Of a stretch of 8,427 bases of DNA, positions 1 to 8,240 are shown piece by piece. Below the pieces are notes generated by a model. It ran no database searches, was not told where the DNA came from, and saw only the letters and a list, made by a program, of their open reading frames with translations. Source of the DNA: an uncultured Clostridia bacterium (lineage in GTDB: Bacteria; Bacillota_A; Clostridia; TANB77; CAG-508); contig CANPZA010000068.1 of NCBI GenBank assembly GCA_947588915.1, positions 1-8,427 of the forward strand, in the 5' to 3' direction. Made by a program: the position numbers and the translations under genes. Position 1 is the first letter of the stretch; every line of letters starts with the position of its first letter.

Positions 1-77
1 TGGTGCTCCCTCAAGGATTCGAACCTTGGACCCACCGGTTATGAGCCGGTTGCTCTGACCAACTGAGCTAAGGGAGC
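1..77 (-). tRNA. tRNA-Met (CAU), elongator type
   Basis: The reverse complement folds into a complete 77-nt cloverleaf with encoded 3' ACCA. It has a 7-bp acceptor stem (GCTCCCT/AGGGAGC), a D arm GCTC/GAGC, an anticodon stem ACCGG/CCGGT around the loop CTCATAA, and a T arm CAAGG/CCTTG with loop TTCGAAT. The anticodon is CAT. The first acceptor pair is G-C, which argues against the initiator tRNA. A CAU anticodon could also belong to the lysidine-modified tRNA-Ile2, but the GC-rich anticodon stem looks like elongator Met. It lies downstream of dprA and has its own promoter. Confidence 0.95.
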
Positions 78-81
78 GTGC

Positions 82-112
82 ACTTTTATTTGCATCTAGC
101 ACAAATAAAAGT
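82..112. repeat. Perfect 11-bp inverted repeat at the tRNA-Met promoter
   Basis: ACTTTTATTTG (82-92) and CAAATAAAAGT (102-112) are perfect reverse complements separated by 9 nt. The repeat overlaps the -10 box and the expected transcription start of the tRNA-Met promoter. It is AT-only apart from its ends and no T-run follows, so it is a poor intrinsic terminator for dprA. It could be an operator-like palindrome, a processing hairpin in the tRNA precursor, or chance in AT-rich DNA. Confidence 0.5.
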
Positions 113-138
113 ATAAACCATTTAACTGCAAAAGTCAA
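110..138 (-). promoter_or_regulatory. Sigma-A-type promoter for tRNA-Met
   Basis: On the minus strand, TTGACT (138-133) and TATACT (115-110) are separated by exactly 17 nt, each one base from consensus. Transcription would start about 25 nt upstream of the mature tRNA 5' end. This is among the best promoter matches in the window. Confidence 0.75.
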
Positions 139-143
139 TACTT

Positions 144-1038
144 TTACAAAAAAATTTCTTCATAATTTGTAACTAACTTTGCTCCTTGTTTTATCAATTC
201 ATTTGTACCAACGGAATTAATAGAATTTATATTACCAGGAACAACAAAAATATTTCTTCCCTGTTCCAAAGCAAAATCCACAGTAATTAAAGTTCCACTT
301 TTTTCTTTTGCTTCTATTACAATAATACTCTTACTAATGCCACTAATAATTCTATTTCTTGCAGGAAAATTCATTTTATTAGGTTTAGTACCGAAGTGGA
401 TATTCAGAAATAATTGCTCCTCCACTTTCTATAATTTTTCTTTCTAAATACTCATTTTCTTTTGGATAAACAATATTTAAACCATTTCCTAAAACAGCTA
501 TTGTTTTTCCGCATATATTAGAATTTTTTTCTAGTTTTGCACAAATATTCCCAATATGTGCATAACTATCTATTCCTCTTGCTAATCCGCTAACTATATT
601 AATACCTTTATTTGCCAAATTATATGAAAAATATTTAGCACAACTTTTGCCATAATCAGTAGCATCTCTACATCCTACAATTCCAATTGATTTATTATTT
701 AATATGTTTTTGTTTCCCTTACAATATAAACTAATTGGTGGATCATATATTTTTTTCAAAAGTTCAGGATATTCTTCATCTTTAATAGTAATAATATCAA
801 TATTATTTTTTAACATATATTCAATATGTTTACCAACAACACTTTTTATTCTTTCATTTATTATATTTTTTGCTATAGTTTCACCTATACCTTGTACTCC
901 TAATAATTCTTTTTCTTCTAAATTATAAATGATTTTAGGATCTTTATAGATTTCTAATAATTTTTGTTTTCTTTTCACTCCTAAATTCGGTATAAGTGAT
1001 AACCATATCCAATATTTCTTTTCATTTAAATCTTTCAA
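144..1038 (-). CDS. dprA: DNA-processing protein DprA/Smf, read through a +1 site at an in-frame CGG
   Basis: DprA binds incoming single-stranded DNA in the cytoplasm and loads RecA during transformation and recombination. Residues 1-215 carry the N-terminal helical region and a Rossmann-like core: GIVGCRDATDYG (~119-130), SGLARGID (~150-157) and AVLGNG (~181-186). The frame then meets CGG and stops two codons later. Skipping one C gives G216 and continues with TKPNKMNFPARNRIISG, restoring the family's PLGTKP...FPARNRIISG signature. The product is 297 aa, a normal length for DprA without a C-terminal winged helix. The start chosen is TTG at 1038, preceded by GGGAGGAAGAAC; an in-frame ATG at 1071 lies inside the upstream terminator hairpin and lacks a ribosome binding site. 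About ten extra residues lie between the GID motif and AVLGNG. Family assignment is very secure. That the gene is recoded rather than dead is inferred from the pattern shared by four genes. Confidence 0.9.
390..393 (-). other. +1 recoding site CTT-CGGT in dprA (C-GGT read as Gly216)
   Basis: The zero frame reads CCA CTT CGG TAC TAA, giving P-L-R-Y-stop. Omitting the C at 393 gives CCA CTT GGT ACT AAA, the expected P-L-G-T-K of DprA. The P-site codon is CTT. The layout resembles the yeast Ty1 shift site CUU-AGG-C, where a starved arginine codon leads to +1 shifting and glycine incorporation. Confidence 0.85.
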
Positions 1039-1060
1039 GTTCTTCCTCCCTCTAAAATAT

Positions 1061-1091
1061 AAAAAGAGCATTATAAATATACTAATGCCCC
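1061..1091 (-). terminator. Rho-independent terminator after folD
   Basis: On the minus strand GGGCATTA pairs with TAATGCTC (six Watson-Crick pairs plus a G-U and a closing G-C) around a 9-nt loop, followed by TTTTT. It lies about 20 nt past the folD stop and only about 20 nt before the dprA start. It should end the ligA-to-folD transcript. dprA may depend on read-through or on a weak promoter upstream, which I could not identify. Confidence 0.65.
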
Positions 1092-1112
1092 CAAAATATT
1101 TAATTTTTATAT

Positions 1113-1976
1113 TTAAATTGTTGATTTTTCATTATGCTGTTCTTTTGTTGCTTTAATTACATTATTCATAAGCATTGCTATTGTCATTGGTCCCACTCCC
1201 CCTGGAACTGGTGTAATATAACTTGCTATTTTTTCTACATTTTCAAAATCAACATCTCCTACTAATTTGCCTTCTTCTGTTCTATTAATTCCGACATCAA
1301 TCACAACTGCACCTTTTTTTACCATATCTTCTGTAATAAACTTTGCTTTTCCAATAGCACTAATTAAAATATCTGCTCTTTTAGTATGTTCTGCTAAATT
1401 TTTAGTTTTTGAATGACAAGTTGTAACAGTTGCATTTTTAGATAAACAACATTGTATTAATGGTTTTCCTACAATATTACTTCTTCCTATAATGACAACA
1501 TCCTTTCCTTCTAAATCAATATTATATGCTTCAAACATTTTCATTACTCCATAAGGTGTACATGAAATAAAAGTATTCTCTCCAATAGTTAATTTTCCAA
1601 CACTAGATGGTGTAAATCCATCTACATCTTTTATGTAAGAAATTTCTTTAAATGCTTTGTTTATATCCAAGTGATTTGGTATTGGACTTTGTAACAATAT
1701 ACCATTTACATCTTTTGCTTGATTTAGTTTCTTAATTAAATCTTCTAAATCTTTTTGAGTGATATTTTCATCCAATAAATATTCTTCATATTTAATTCCA
1801 ATTTCATCACAAGCTCTACTTTTATTTCTTACATATACTTTAGATGCTGCATTATCACCTACCATTATAACAGCAAGTTTTGGCTCAATTCCTTTGCTTT
1901 TCAGTTCATCACACTCTAACTTTAATTCCGATCTTATTTTTTTTGCTAGTTCTTTTCCATTAATAATTGTTGACAT
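1113..1976 (-). CDS. folD: Bifunctional methylenetetrahydrofolate dehydrogenase/cyclohydrolase FolD
   Basis: FolD is a cytosolic enzyme that interconverts 5,10-methylene-THF and 10-formyl-THF, using NAD(P) in the dehydrogenase step, and supplies one-carbon units for purines and formyl-Met. The 287-aa length is normal. The N-terminal catalytic half has the YVRNKSRAC motif with Tyr48 and the catalytic Lys52, then ILLQSPIP and KDVDGFTP. The Rossmann half has GRSNIVGKP and CHSKT, and the C-terminal signature is PVPGGVGPMT. ATG at 1976 follows AGGAGAG, which overlaps the stop of the preceding 79-aa gene, so the two are probably co-transcribed. It contains CGG trinucleotides at 1291-1293 and 1928-1930, but both straddle codons and the gene is intact, which makes it an internal control for the recoding seen nearby. 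Confidence 0.96.
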   Translation of the reverse strand: MSTIINGKELAKKIRSELKLECDELKSKGIEPKLAVIMVGDNAASKVYVRNKSRACDEIGIKYEEYLLDENITQKDLEDLIKKLNQAKDVNGILLQSPIPNHLDINKAFKEISYIKDVDGFTPSSVGKLTIGENTFISCTPYGVMKMFEAYNIDLEGKDVVIIGRSNIVGKPLIQCCLSKNATVTTCHSKTKNLAEHTKRADILISAIGKAKFITEDMVKKGAVVIDVGINRTEEGKLVGDVDFENVEKIASYITPVPGGVGPMTIAMLMNNVIKATKEQHNEKSTI

Positions 1977-1981
1977 ATTTT

Positions 1982-2221
1982 TTACTCTCCTATCATTTTA
2001 TATTCAATATCCTCCATATATGGAAACATTTCTTTTACTCTTTTTAGTGTAAGCATTAGCATCTTAGGTTGAGGATTTCTTTTATGATCTGATAATAACT
2101 TTTGTGTATAGCAATTATCTGCTGTTTTAAATAAGAGATAACGATTTCCCACATAAGTATAATATATTTGATATCCATTTTTCAAGTCTTCCCACATATT
2201 TTCAAATGTATAATTTTCCAT
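1982..2221 (-). CDS. Hypothetical 79-aa protein upstream of folD
   Basis: I do not recognise this family. It is a compact protein rich in aromatic residues (ten tyrosines), with no signal peptide, membrane segment or clear motif. It reads like a small soluble globular domain. ATG at 2221 has a strong AAGGAGG ribosome binding site overlapping the stop of the upstream 266-aa gene (9-nt gap), and its own stop overlaps the folD ribosome binding site. It therefore sits inside the ligA-to-folD operon and is expressed with those genes. The coding case rests on this spacing and the ribosome binding site. No function can be assigned. Confidence 0.8.
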   Translation of the reverse strand: MENYTFENMWEDLKNGYQIYYTYVGNRYLLFKTADNCYTQKLLSDHKRNPQPKMLMLTLKRVKEMFPYMEDIEYKMIGE

Positions 2222-2230
2222 GCTTCCTCC

Positions 2231-3032
2231 TTAAATAATCAAGTCATCAGGTAATGCTTCTACCATTTCATTACCTTCACTTGCTTTGTCTTCATTTGCT
2301 TTTTTAGCAAAATCTTTTTGTTCCTCTTGACTAATAATATTTGCATTTAACTTATTTGCAAATTCTTGTCTTGGATTTTTTTGCGTTTCTTCTTTGTTAT
2401 TTGCTAATTTTTCAGCATTTAGATATTCTTCATATTCTGACAATAACCATGATTTAAATTCTTCATTATCTTCTTGTAATATTTCATTTGCTTTATCTGC
2501 ATTATTCATTACAAATACATCTATAAACTGTTTAACTTTTTGGTCTATATTATCTATTTTATCTATACTATATCCATTATAATCTAACATTCTTCTTTGT
2601 GCTGATTGAATATCTTTTAATAAATCCTTTATTATATACATGATATTCATTGCTTCATTCTGATTGTCTAATTCCATTTGTCCAATGCTTTCTTTTTTTA
2701 CTTTTTCATCATTTTCATTATCTTCTAGCTGAATAGAATTATTATTTAAATCTCTTTGCAAAGTACCAAAGAAATTTTGTATATATTCTATTTGAACTTG
2801 TTTTCTCTTATCATTAAAAATCTTAGCTATTTCGTTTTCAGCCATTGATAAATTTCCTTCTATATATTCTTTAGCGTATGATGAATTACATTGTAAACTA
2901 TCATATTGATTTGACAAACCTTCAAAAGCTTTAATAATAATTTCTTTAATTTTTTGTGGTATTTCTCTTTTATAAGTTATACCGCATCATCACTTTTCTT
3001 TTAAACTCTTCTATTCTATCTGTCTTATCCAT
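2231..3032 (-). CDS. Hypothetical 266-aa charged helical protein, read through a +1 site at CGG
   Basis: I do not recognise the family. The chosen start is ATG at 3032, which has a clear GGAGG ribosome binding site 27 nt after the ligA stop. This frame encodes 16 residues (MDKTDRIEEFKRKVMM), meets CGG and would stop four codons later. Omitting one C inserts Gly17 and opens a 250-residue frame beginning GITYKREIPQK. The downstream frame is closed by TGA TGA just above the site. Its first usual start codon is a TTG at 2917 whose nearest purine run (GAAGG) is too close to serve as a ribosome binding site, so the long frame has no good start of its own. The product is hydrophilic and acidic, rich in Glu, Asp, Asn, Lys and Gln, probably largely helical, with a low-complexity C-terminal third and no membrane segment or cysteine cluster. 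It lies between ligA and the 79-aa gene. Confidence 0.75.
2981..2984 (-). other. +1 recoding site ATG-CGGT in the 266-aa gene (C-GGT read as Gly17)
   Basis: The zero frame reads ATG ATG CGG TAT AAC TTA TAA. Skipping the C at 2984 gives ATG ATG GGT ATA ACT TAT AAA and a long open frame. TGA TGA in the new frame at 2992-2987 limits the shift to the few codons around CGG. AUG cannot re-pair with UGC, so P-site tRNA slippage is an unlikely mechanism here. Confidence 0.8.
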
Positions 3033-3060
3033 ATATACTTACCTCCATTTATATAATCAT

Positions 3061-5065
<2,005 letters not shown>

Positions 5066-5091
5066 ATGTCACCTCTTACTATATTTTCCTT

Positions 5092-5120
5092 ATTATATAC
5101 AATTTAAGAAAAAAAATAAA
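5092..5120 (-). promoter_or_regulatory. Possible promoter for the ligA operon
   Basis: A perfect TATAAT (5097-5092) lies 26 nt upstream of the ligA ATG. At 17-nt spacing the -35 position reads TTTATT, a weak match that overlaps the 3' arm of the sortase terminator. The -10 is convincing, the -35 is not. Confidence 0.4.
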
Positions 5121-5148
5121 GGCATTTTAAAAATTCCTTTATTTTTTT
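5110..5148. terminator. Weak, possibly bidirectional terminator after the sortase gene
   Basis: AAAAAAATAAAGG (5110-5122) is complementary to CCTTTATTTTTTT (5136-5148) around a 13-nt loop. The only GC pairs are at the top of the stem and T-runs lie on both sides. It sits 15 nt after the sortase stop and before the ligA promoter. The low GC content of the stem makes its efficiency uncertain. Confidence 0.5.
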
Positions 5149-5162
5149 ATATTATTTTTAAA

Positions 5163-5825
5163 TTACTCAACTCTTGCAAGTATAATCATCCTTCTTTGAA
5201 CATTTTCAGTACATGTTGATAATGTAATTTCAGGTTTTCCTCCTGTATCCCTTTGATAGAATGATGTATCTTCTGGTGCTGCTTCAAATTTATTATAAAC
5301 TGTGTAAGTTAATTTTTGTCCATCATTATCTGTTATATAAATTTTATCTCCCATTTTTAAATTTTTAATATTTGAAAAGAATAAACCATTTCTATAATTA
5401 TGTCCAATAATAACACTATTACCTGGTTGATTTACACCTGTTCCATAAAGGAAAGCTACTGCTACTTCTATTGATTTCTTTGTTACCTTCTCTAATATTG
5501 GATATTTAATACCTATTGCTGGAATTTCTATTGTTCCTAGAACACCAAATCCTTGATAAGTTCTAACTGTAGATGAATTTCCAGTATTAGGATCTTGAAT
5601 ATTTGCAAATGGATCTGTCTCATCATCATTATCTGTATTTCCATTGTCATTATCTTCTCCATCTTTTACTTCCCCTTGGAAATTATCTACAAAATCTGAT
5701 GTATTCTTTGTTATCATATATTTTTGATAATAATCATAACCCAAAAAACCTAACAATCCAACTATTGCAATTATTACAATAACTAATATTACAGTTAATA
5801 CTTTACTATATTTACTTTCAAACAT
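5163..5825 (-). CDS. Class D-like sortase, membrane-anchored transpeptidase
   Basis: Sortases cleave a sorting signal on secreted proteins and join them to the cell wall or to pilin subunits. The 220-aa protein has an uncleaved N-terminal membrane segment (~9-30), a disordered Asp/Asn/Gly-rich linker (~50-85), and then the sortase beta-barrel starting at LGTIEIPAIGIKYPI. The catalytic triad is visible: His142 in IIGHNYR, Cys205 in TLSTC, and Arg211 or Arg212 in VQRRMIIL. TLSTC and the short barrel favour class D over A or B, but class assignment by eye is tentative. No LPXTG-type substrate is encoded in the window, so it is probably a housekeeping or general sortase. ATG at 5825 follows a GGAGG ribosome binding site, and the gene has its own promoter. 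Confidence 0.92.
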   Translation of the reverse strand: MFESKYSKVLTVILVIVIIAIVGLLGFLGYDYYQKYMITKNTSDFVDNFQGEVKDGEDNDNGNTDNDDETDPFANIQDPNTGNSSTVRTYQGFGVLGTIEIPAIGIKYPILEKVTKKSIEVAVAFLYGTGVNQPGNSVIIGHNYRNGLFFSNIKNLKMGDKIYITDNDGQKLTYTVYNKFEAAPEDTSFYQRDTGGKPEITLSTCTENVQRRMIILARVE

Positions 5826-5867
5826 AACTTTTTACCTCCGTACATTTACTATTTCACTCCTATAATA

Positions 5868-5896
5868 ATTATATCATATATGGCATAAATTGTACA
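5868..5896 (-). promoter_or_regulatory. Sigma-A-type promoter for the sortase gene
   Basis: On the minus strand TGTACA (5896-5891, four of six consensus bases) and a perfect TATAAT (5873-5868) are separated by exactly 17 nt. It is located just after the stop of the HIT gene and gives a leader of about 35 nt. Confidence 0.65.
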
Positions 5897-5901
5897 GTTT
5901 T

Positions 5902-6246
5902 TTAAAGTATTTTTTCGCCTAATTTTTTTCCCGCTAATATATGAAAATGTAAATGTTTAACACTTTGCCCTCCATTTTCTCCACAATTGTTAACTACTCT
6001 GTATCCTTCATTTTTAAATCCTTCTAATTCAGATATTTTATTAATCGCACCAAATATTTTTCCAATCAATTCTTCATCTTCTACATTTATATGTGCTAAA
6101 GATGTTATATGTTTTTTAGGCACAACTAAAATATGAATAGGTGCTTCTGGATTAATATCATAAAAAGCTAAAACATCTTCATCTTCATAAACTTTTTTAG
6201 ATGGAATTTCTCCATTAACTATTTTACAAAATAAACACTCTTCCAT
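5902..6246 (-). CDS. HIT-family (histidine triad) nucleotide hydrolase, Hint-like
   Basis: A 114-aa single-domain HIT protein of the Hint/HinT branch. Such enzymes are cytosolic homodimers that hydrolyse purine nucleoside phosphoramidates, including aminoacyl-adenylate-type compounds. The catalytic H-x-H-x-H triad is present as HLHFH (His98, His100, His102) in the context GQSVKHLHFHIL. The N-terminus has CLFCKIVNGEIPS, with Cys4 and Cys7 possibly binding zinc as in some Hint proteins, and VVPKKHI is typical. ATG at 6246 follows GGAGG. It lies directly downstream of alaS across an inverted repeat and may be co-transcribed with it. Many Hint proteins act on aminoacyl-AMP made by tRNA synthetases, so the pairing is plausible, though this is inference. 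Confidence 0.94.
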   Translation of the reverse strand: MEECLFCKIVNGEIPSKKVYEDEDVLAFYDINPEAPIHILVVPKKHITSLAHINVEDEELIGKIFGAINKISELEGFKNEGYRVVNNCGENGGQSVKHLHFHILAGKKLGEKIL

Positions 6247-6257
6247 TTTTCCTCCAC

Positions 6258-6348
6258 AGGGAATAAGGGACGTACCTTAAATCCCTTTTTTTATTTTTAT
6301 TATTTTAGTTTTGTTAAAGAGGGATTTAATGTACGTCCCCTATTCCCT
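6258..6348. repeat. Long inverted repeat (REP/MITE-like) at the end of alaS
   Basis: The arms at 6258-6290 and 6316-6348 are 33 nt each and match at 30 of 33 positions when one is reverse-complemented. They begin AGGGAATAAGGGACGTAC and AGGGAATAGGGGACGTAC and flank a 25-nt AT-rich centre. I see no target duplication and no transposase. The GGGACGTAC-type core and hairpin shape recall REP elements mobilised by RAYT transposases or a small MITE. The last seven codons of alaS, including its stop, lie in the right arm. It could also act as an mRNA-stabilising or attenuating hairpin between alaS and the HIT gene. Confidence 0.75.
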
Positions 6349-8096
6349 CTAAAACAGCTTTTATTCTTCTTATTCCTGATGAACTGGATTCTTCTTTTTT
6401 TATTTTAAATATTCCTAGTTCTTTTGTGTTTTTTACATGAGGTCCACCACATAATTCTTTAGATATATTTCCGTATACTATATACTGTAACAATATCCGG
6501 ATATTTTTCAATAAACATACATTCTGCACCTGATTTAATTGCTTCTTCTTTTTTCATTTCTTCTTTGGTTACTTCTAAACCTTCTTGTATCCATTTATTA
6601 ACTAAATCCTCTACTTTTTTCTTTTCTTCCTCTGTTAATTTGTGGTCACAATTAAAATCGAATCTCATTCTATCTACTGTAATATTTGAACCTCTTTGAT
6701 GAGCATCTTTTCCAATTACTTGTTTTAAAGCTGCATTTAATAGGTGTGTTGCAGTATGATATGCTATTGTTTTTTCATTTTGTTCTGCTAATCCACCTTT
6801 AAATTTTTGTTCTGAACCTTGTCTTGATTTTTCTTGATGTTCTTTGTATAATTTATCAAATTCTTTTAAGTCTACTTGATATCCATTTTCAAGTGCTAAG
6901 TCTTTTGTTACTTCTGGTGGAAATCCATAAGTGTCATATAATTTAAATACAATCTCACCTGGTATTTTATTATTATCATTTTTACTTAAATTTTTTATTT
7001 GCTTTTCAAATTCTTTTTCTCCATTAATTAGTGTTTTAATAAATTTATTTTTTTCTTCAATAATTGTATTTTTAATTATCTCTTTGTTCTTTTCTAATTC
7101 TGGATACATTTCTTTTAAATTTTCCACATTTATTTCAATTAATGTTGATAATTCATCTAAATTAATTTCTAGTTTATTTAAATGTCTTATCATTCTTCTA
7201 ATTAATCTTCTTAATACATATCCTCTATCAATATTACTTGGTCTTCCACCATCTGATATTATCATCATGCTAGAACGCAAATGTTCTGCTACAATTCTTC
7301 TACTTTCTATGTAATCTACTTTTTGTAATTCTTTTAATTTATCCATAACTGGTTTAAATAATTCTGTATCAAAAGGTGTTTCCTTTCCTTGTAATAACAT
7401 TGCCATTCTTTCTAAACCTAATCCTGTATCTACATTTCTTTTAGCTAGTTTTGAATAACCATTTTTATCTTTAAAATACTCCATAAATACATTGTTCCAT
7501 ATTTCAACATATTTACCACAATCACAAGATGGTTGACACTCTTTTGAACAAGGTGGTTTTCCTGTGTCATAAAACATTTCTGTGTCTGGTCCACATGGTC
7601 CTTCTTCTCCTGCTATCCACCAGTTATCATCTTTTCCATAAAAATAAATTCTCTCTTCTGGTATTCCAGCCTTTTTCCATGCATTTGCAGATACTTCATC
7701 TTTTGGGCAGTCTTCATCTCCTGCAAAGCATGTAACTGATAGTTTATCTTTGGAAATTCCAAGCTCTTTTGTTAAAAATTCAAAACTCATTTGTATTGAT
7801 TCATCCTTAAAATAATCTCCTAATGACCAATTTCCAAGCATTTCAAAATATGTTAAATGGCGATTATCTCCTACTTCATCTATATCATTTGTTCTAACAC
7901 ATTTTTGGTAATCTGTAAGTCTAGTTCCTTCTGGGTGTTTTTCTCCTAGCAAATATGGTACTAGTGGTTGCATTCCAGCTGTTGTAAATAGTACTGATGG
8001 GTCATTTTCTGGTATCAATGGTGCTGATGGAATAATCGAATGACCATGATTTTTAAAAAAGTTTAAATATTTATTTCTTATTTCTATAGCTTTCAT
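6326..8096 (-). CDS. alaS: Alanyl-tRNA synthetase, short form, read through a +1 site at CGG
   Basis: AlaRS charges tRNA-Ala and clears mischarged Ser and Gly. The class II aminoacylation core includes TTAGMQP (~39-45), [20 protein letters not shown] (~78-97) and motif 3 GLGLER (225-230), with a Cys-rich insert [11 protein letters not shown] (~183-193). The editing domain has the zinc ligands HTATH (His447, His451) and CGGPH (Cys549, His553). The zero frame reaches codon 541, meets CGG and stops three codons later. Omitting one C gives G542 and the expected [12 protein letters not shown], for a 589-aa product. Both later zinc ligands therefore depend on the shift. The C-terminal DHHA1/C-Ala region of ~875-aa AlaRS is absent: the gene ends after [11 protein letters not shown] in the inverted repeat. 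From memory, short AlaRS of this style with CGGPH occurs in some bacterial lineages, including Patescibacteria, so this may be its native form. ATG at 8096 follows AGGAG. The ~35-nt leader leaves no room for a T-box. Confidence 0.93.
6470..6473 (-). other. +1 recoding site ATA-CGGA in alaS (C-GGA read as Gly542)
   Basis: The zero frame reads TAT AGT ATA CGG AAA TAT ATC TAA. Skipping the C at 6473 gives AGT ATA GGA AAT ATA TCT AAA GAA, encoding S-I-G-N-I-S-K-E. This matches the S-I-G-[DN]-[FI]-S-K-E-L-C-G-G signature of AlaRS editing domains, where the glycine is conserved. The P-site codon is ATA. Confidence 0.9.
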
Positions 8097-8134
8097 ATTT
8101 TCTCCTCTTCCTGTTTTTCTTTTTTTCGTTTACA

Positions 8135-8163
8135 ATTATACCTCAACTGTTATAAAAAATCAA
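8135..8163 (-). promoter_or_regulatory. Sigma-A-type promoter for alaS
   Basis: On the minus strand TTGATT (8163-8158) and a perfect TATAAT (8140-8135) are separated by exactly 17 nt. Transcription should start near 8128, about 32 nt before the alaS start codon. The spoVT terminator lies just upstream, so alaS begins a new transcription unit. Confidence 0.75.
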
Positions 8164-8191
8164 CTATCATAATGCTTATTCAAAATTTATA

Positions 8192-8235
8192 ATAAAAAGA
8201 TGTATTTTGACCTTGTCCCAAAATACACCTTTTTT
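8192..8235 (-). terminator. Rho-independent terminator after spoVT
   Basis: On the minus strand GGTGTATTTTG pairs with CAAAATACATC (ten Watson-Crick pairs and one G-U) around a 9-nt loop. An A-run precedes the stem and a T-run follows it. It starts within 10 nt of the spoVT stop. Confidence 0.85.
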
Positions 8236-8240
8236 ATTTA

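Noticed and set aside
1039..1071. ATG at 1071 as the dprA start
   Set aside because: It lies within the terminator hairpin with no ribosome binding site; TTG at 1038 has GGGAGG at good spacing and fits the family N-terminus.
2917..2917. TTG at 2917 as the start of the gene between ligA and the 79-aa gene
   Set aside because: The only nearby purine run, GAAGG, is too close to the TTG to act as a ribosome binding site, whereas ATG at 3032 has a strong one and connects through the CGG rule.
8097..8134. T-box riboswitch upstream of alaS
   Set aside because: The leader from the predicted transcription start is only about 32 nt, far too short, and no T-box sequence is present.
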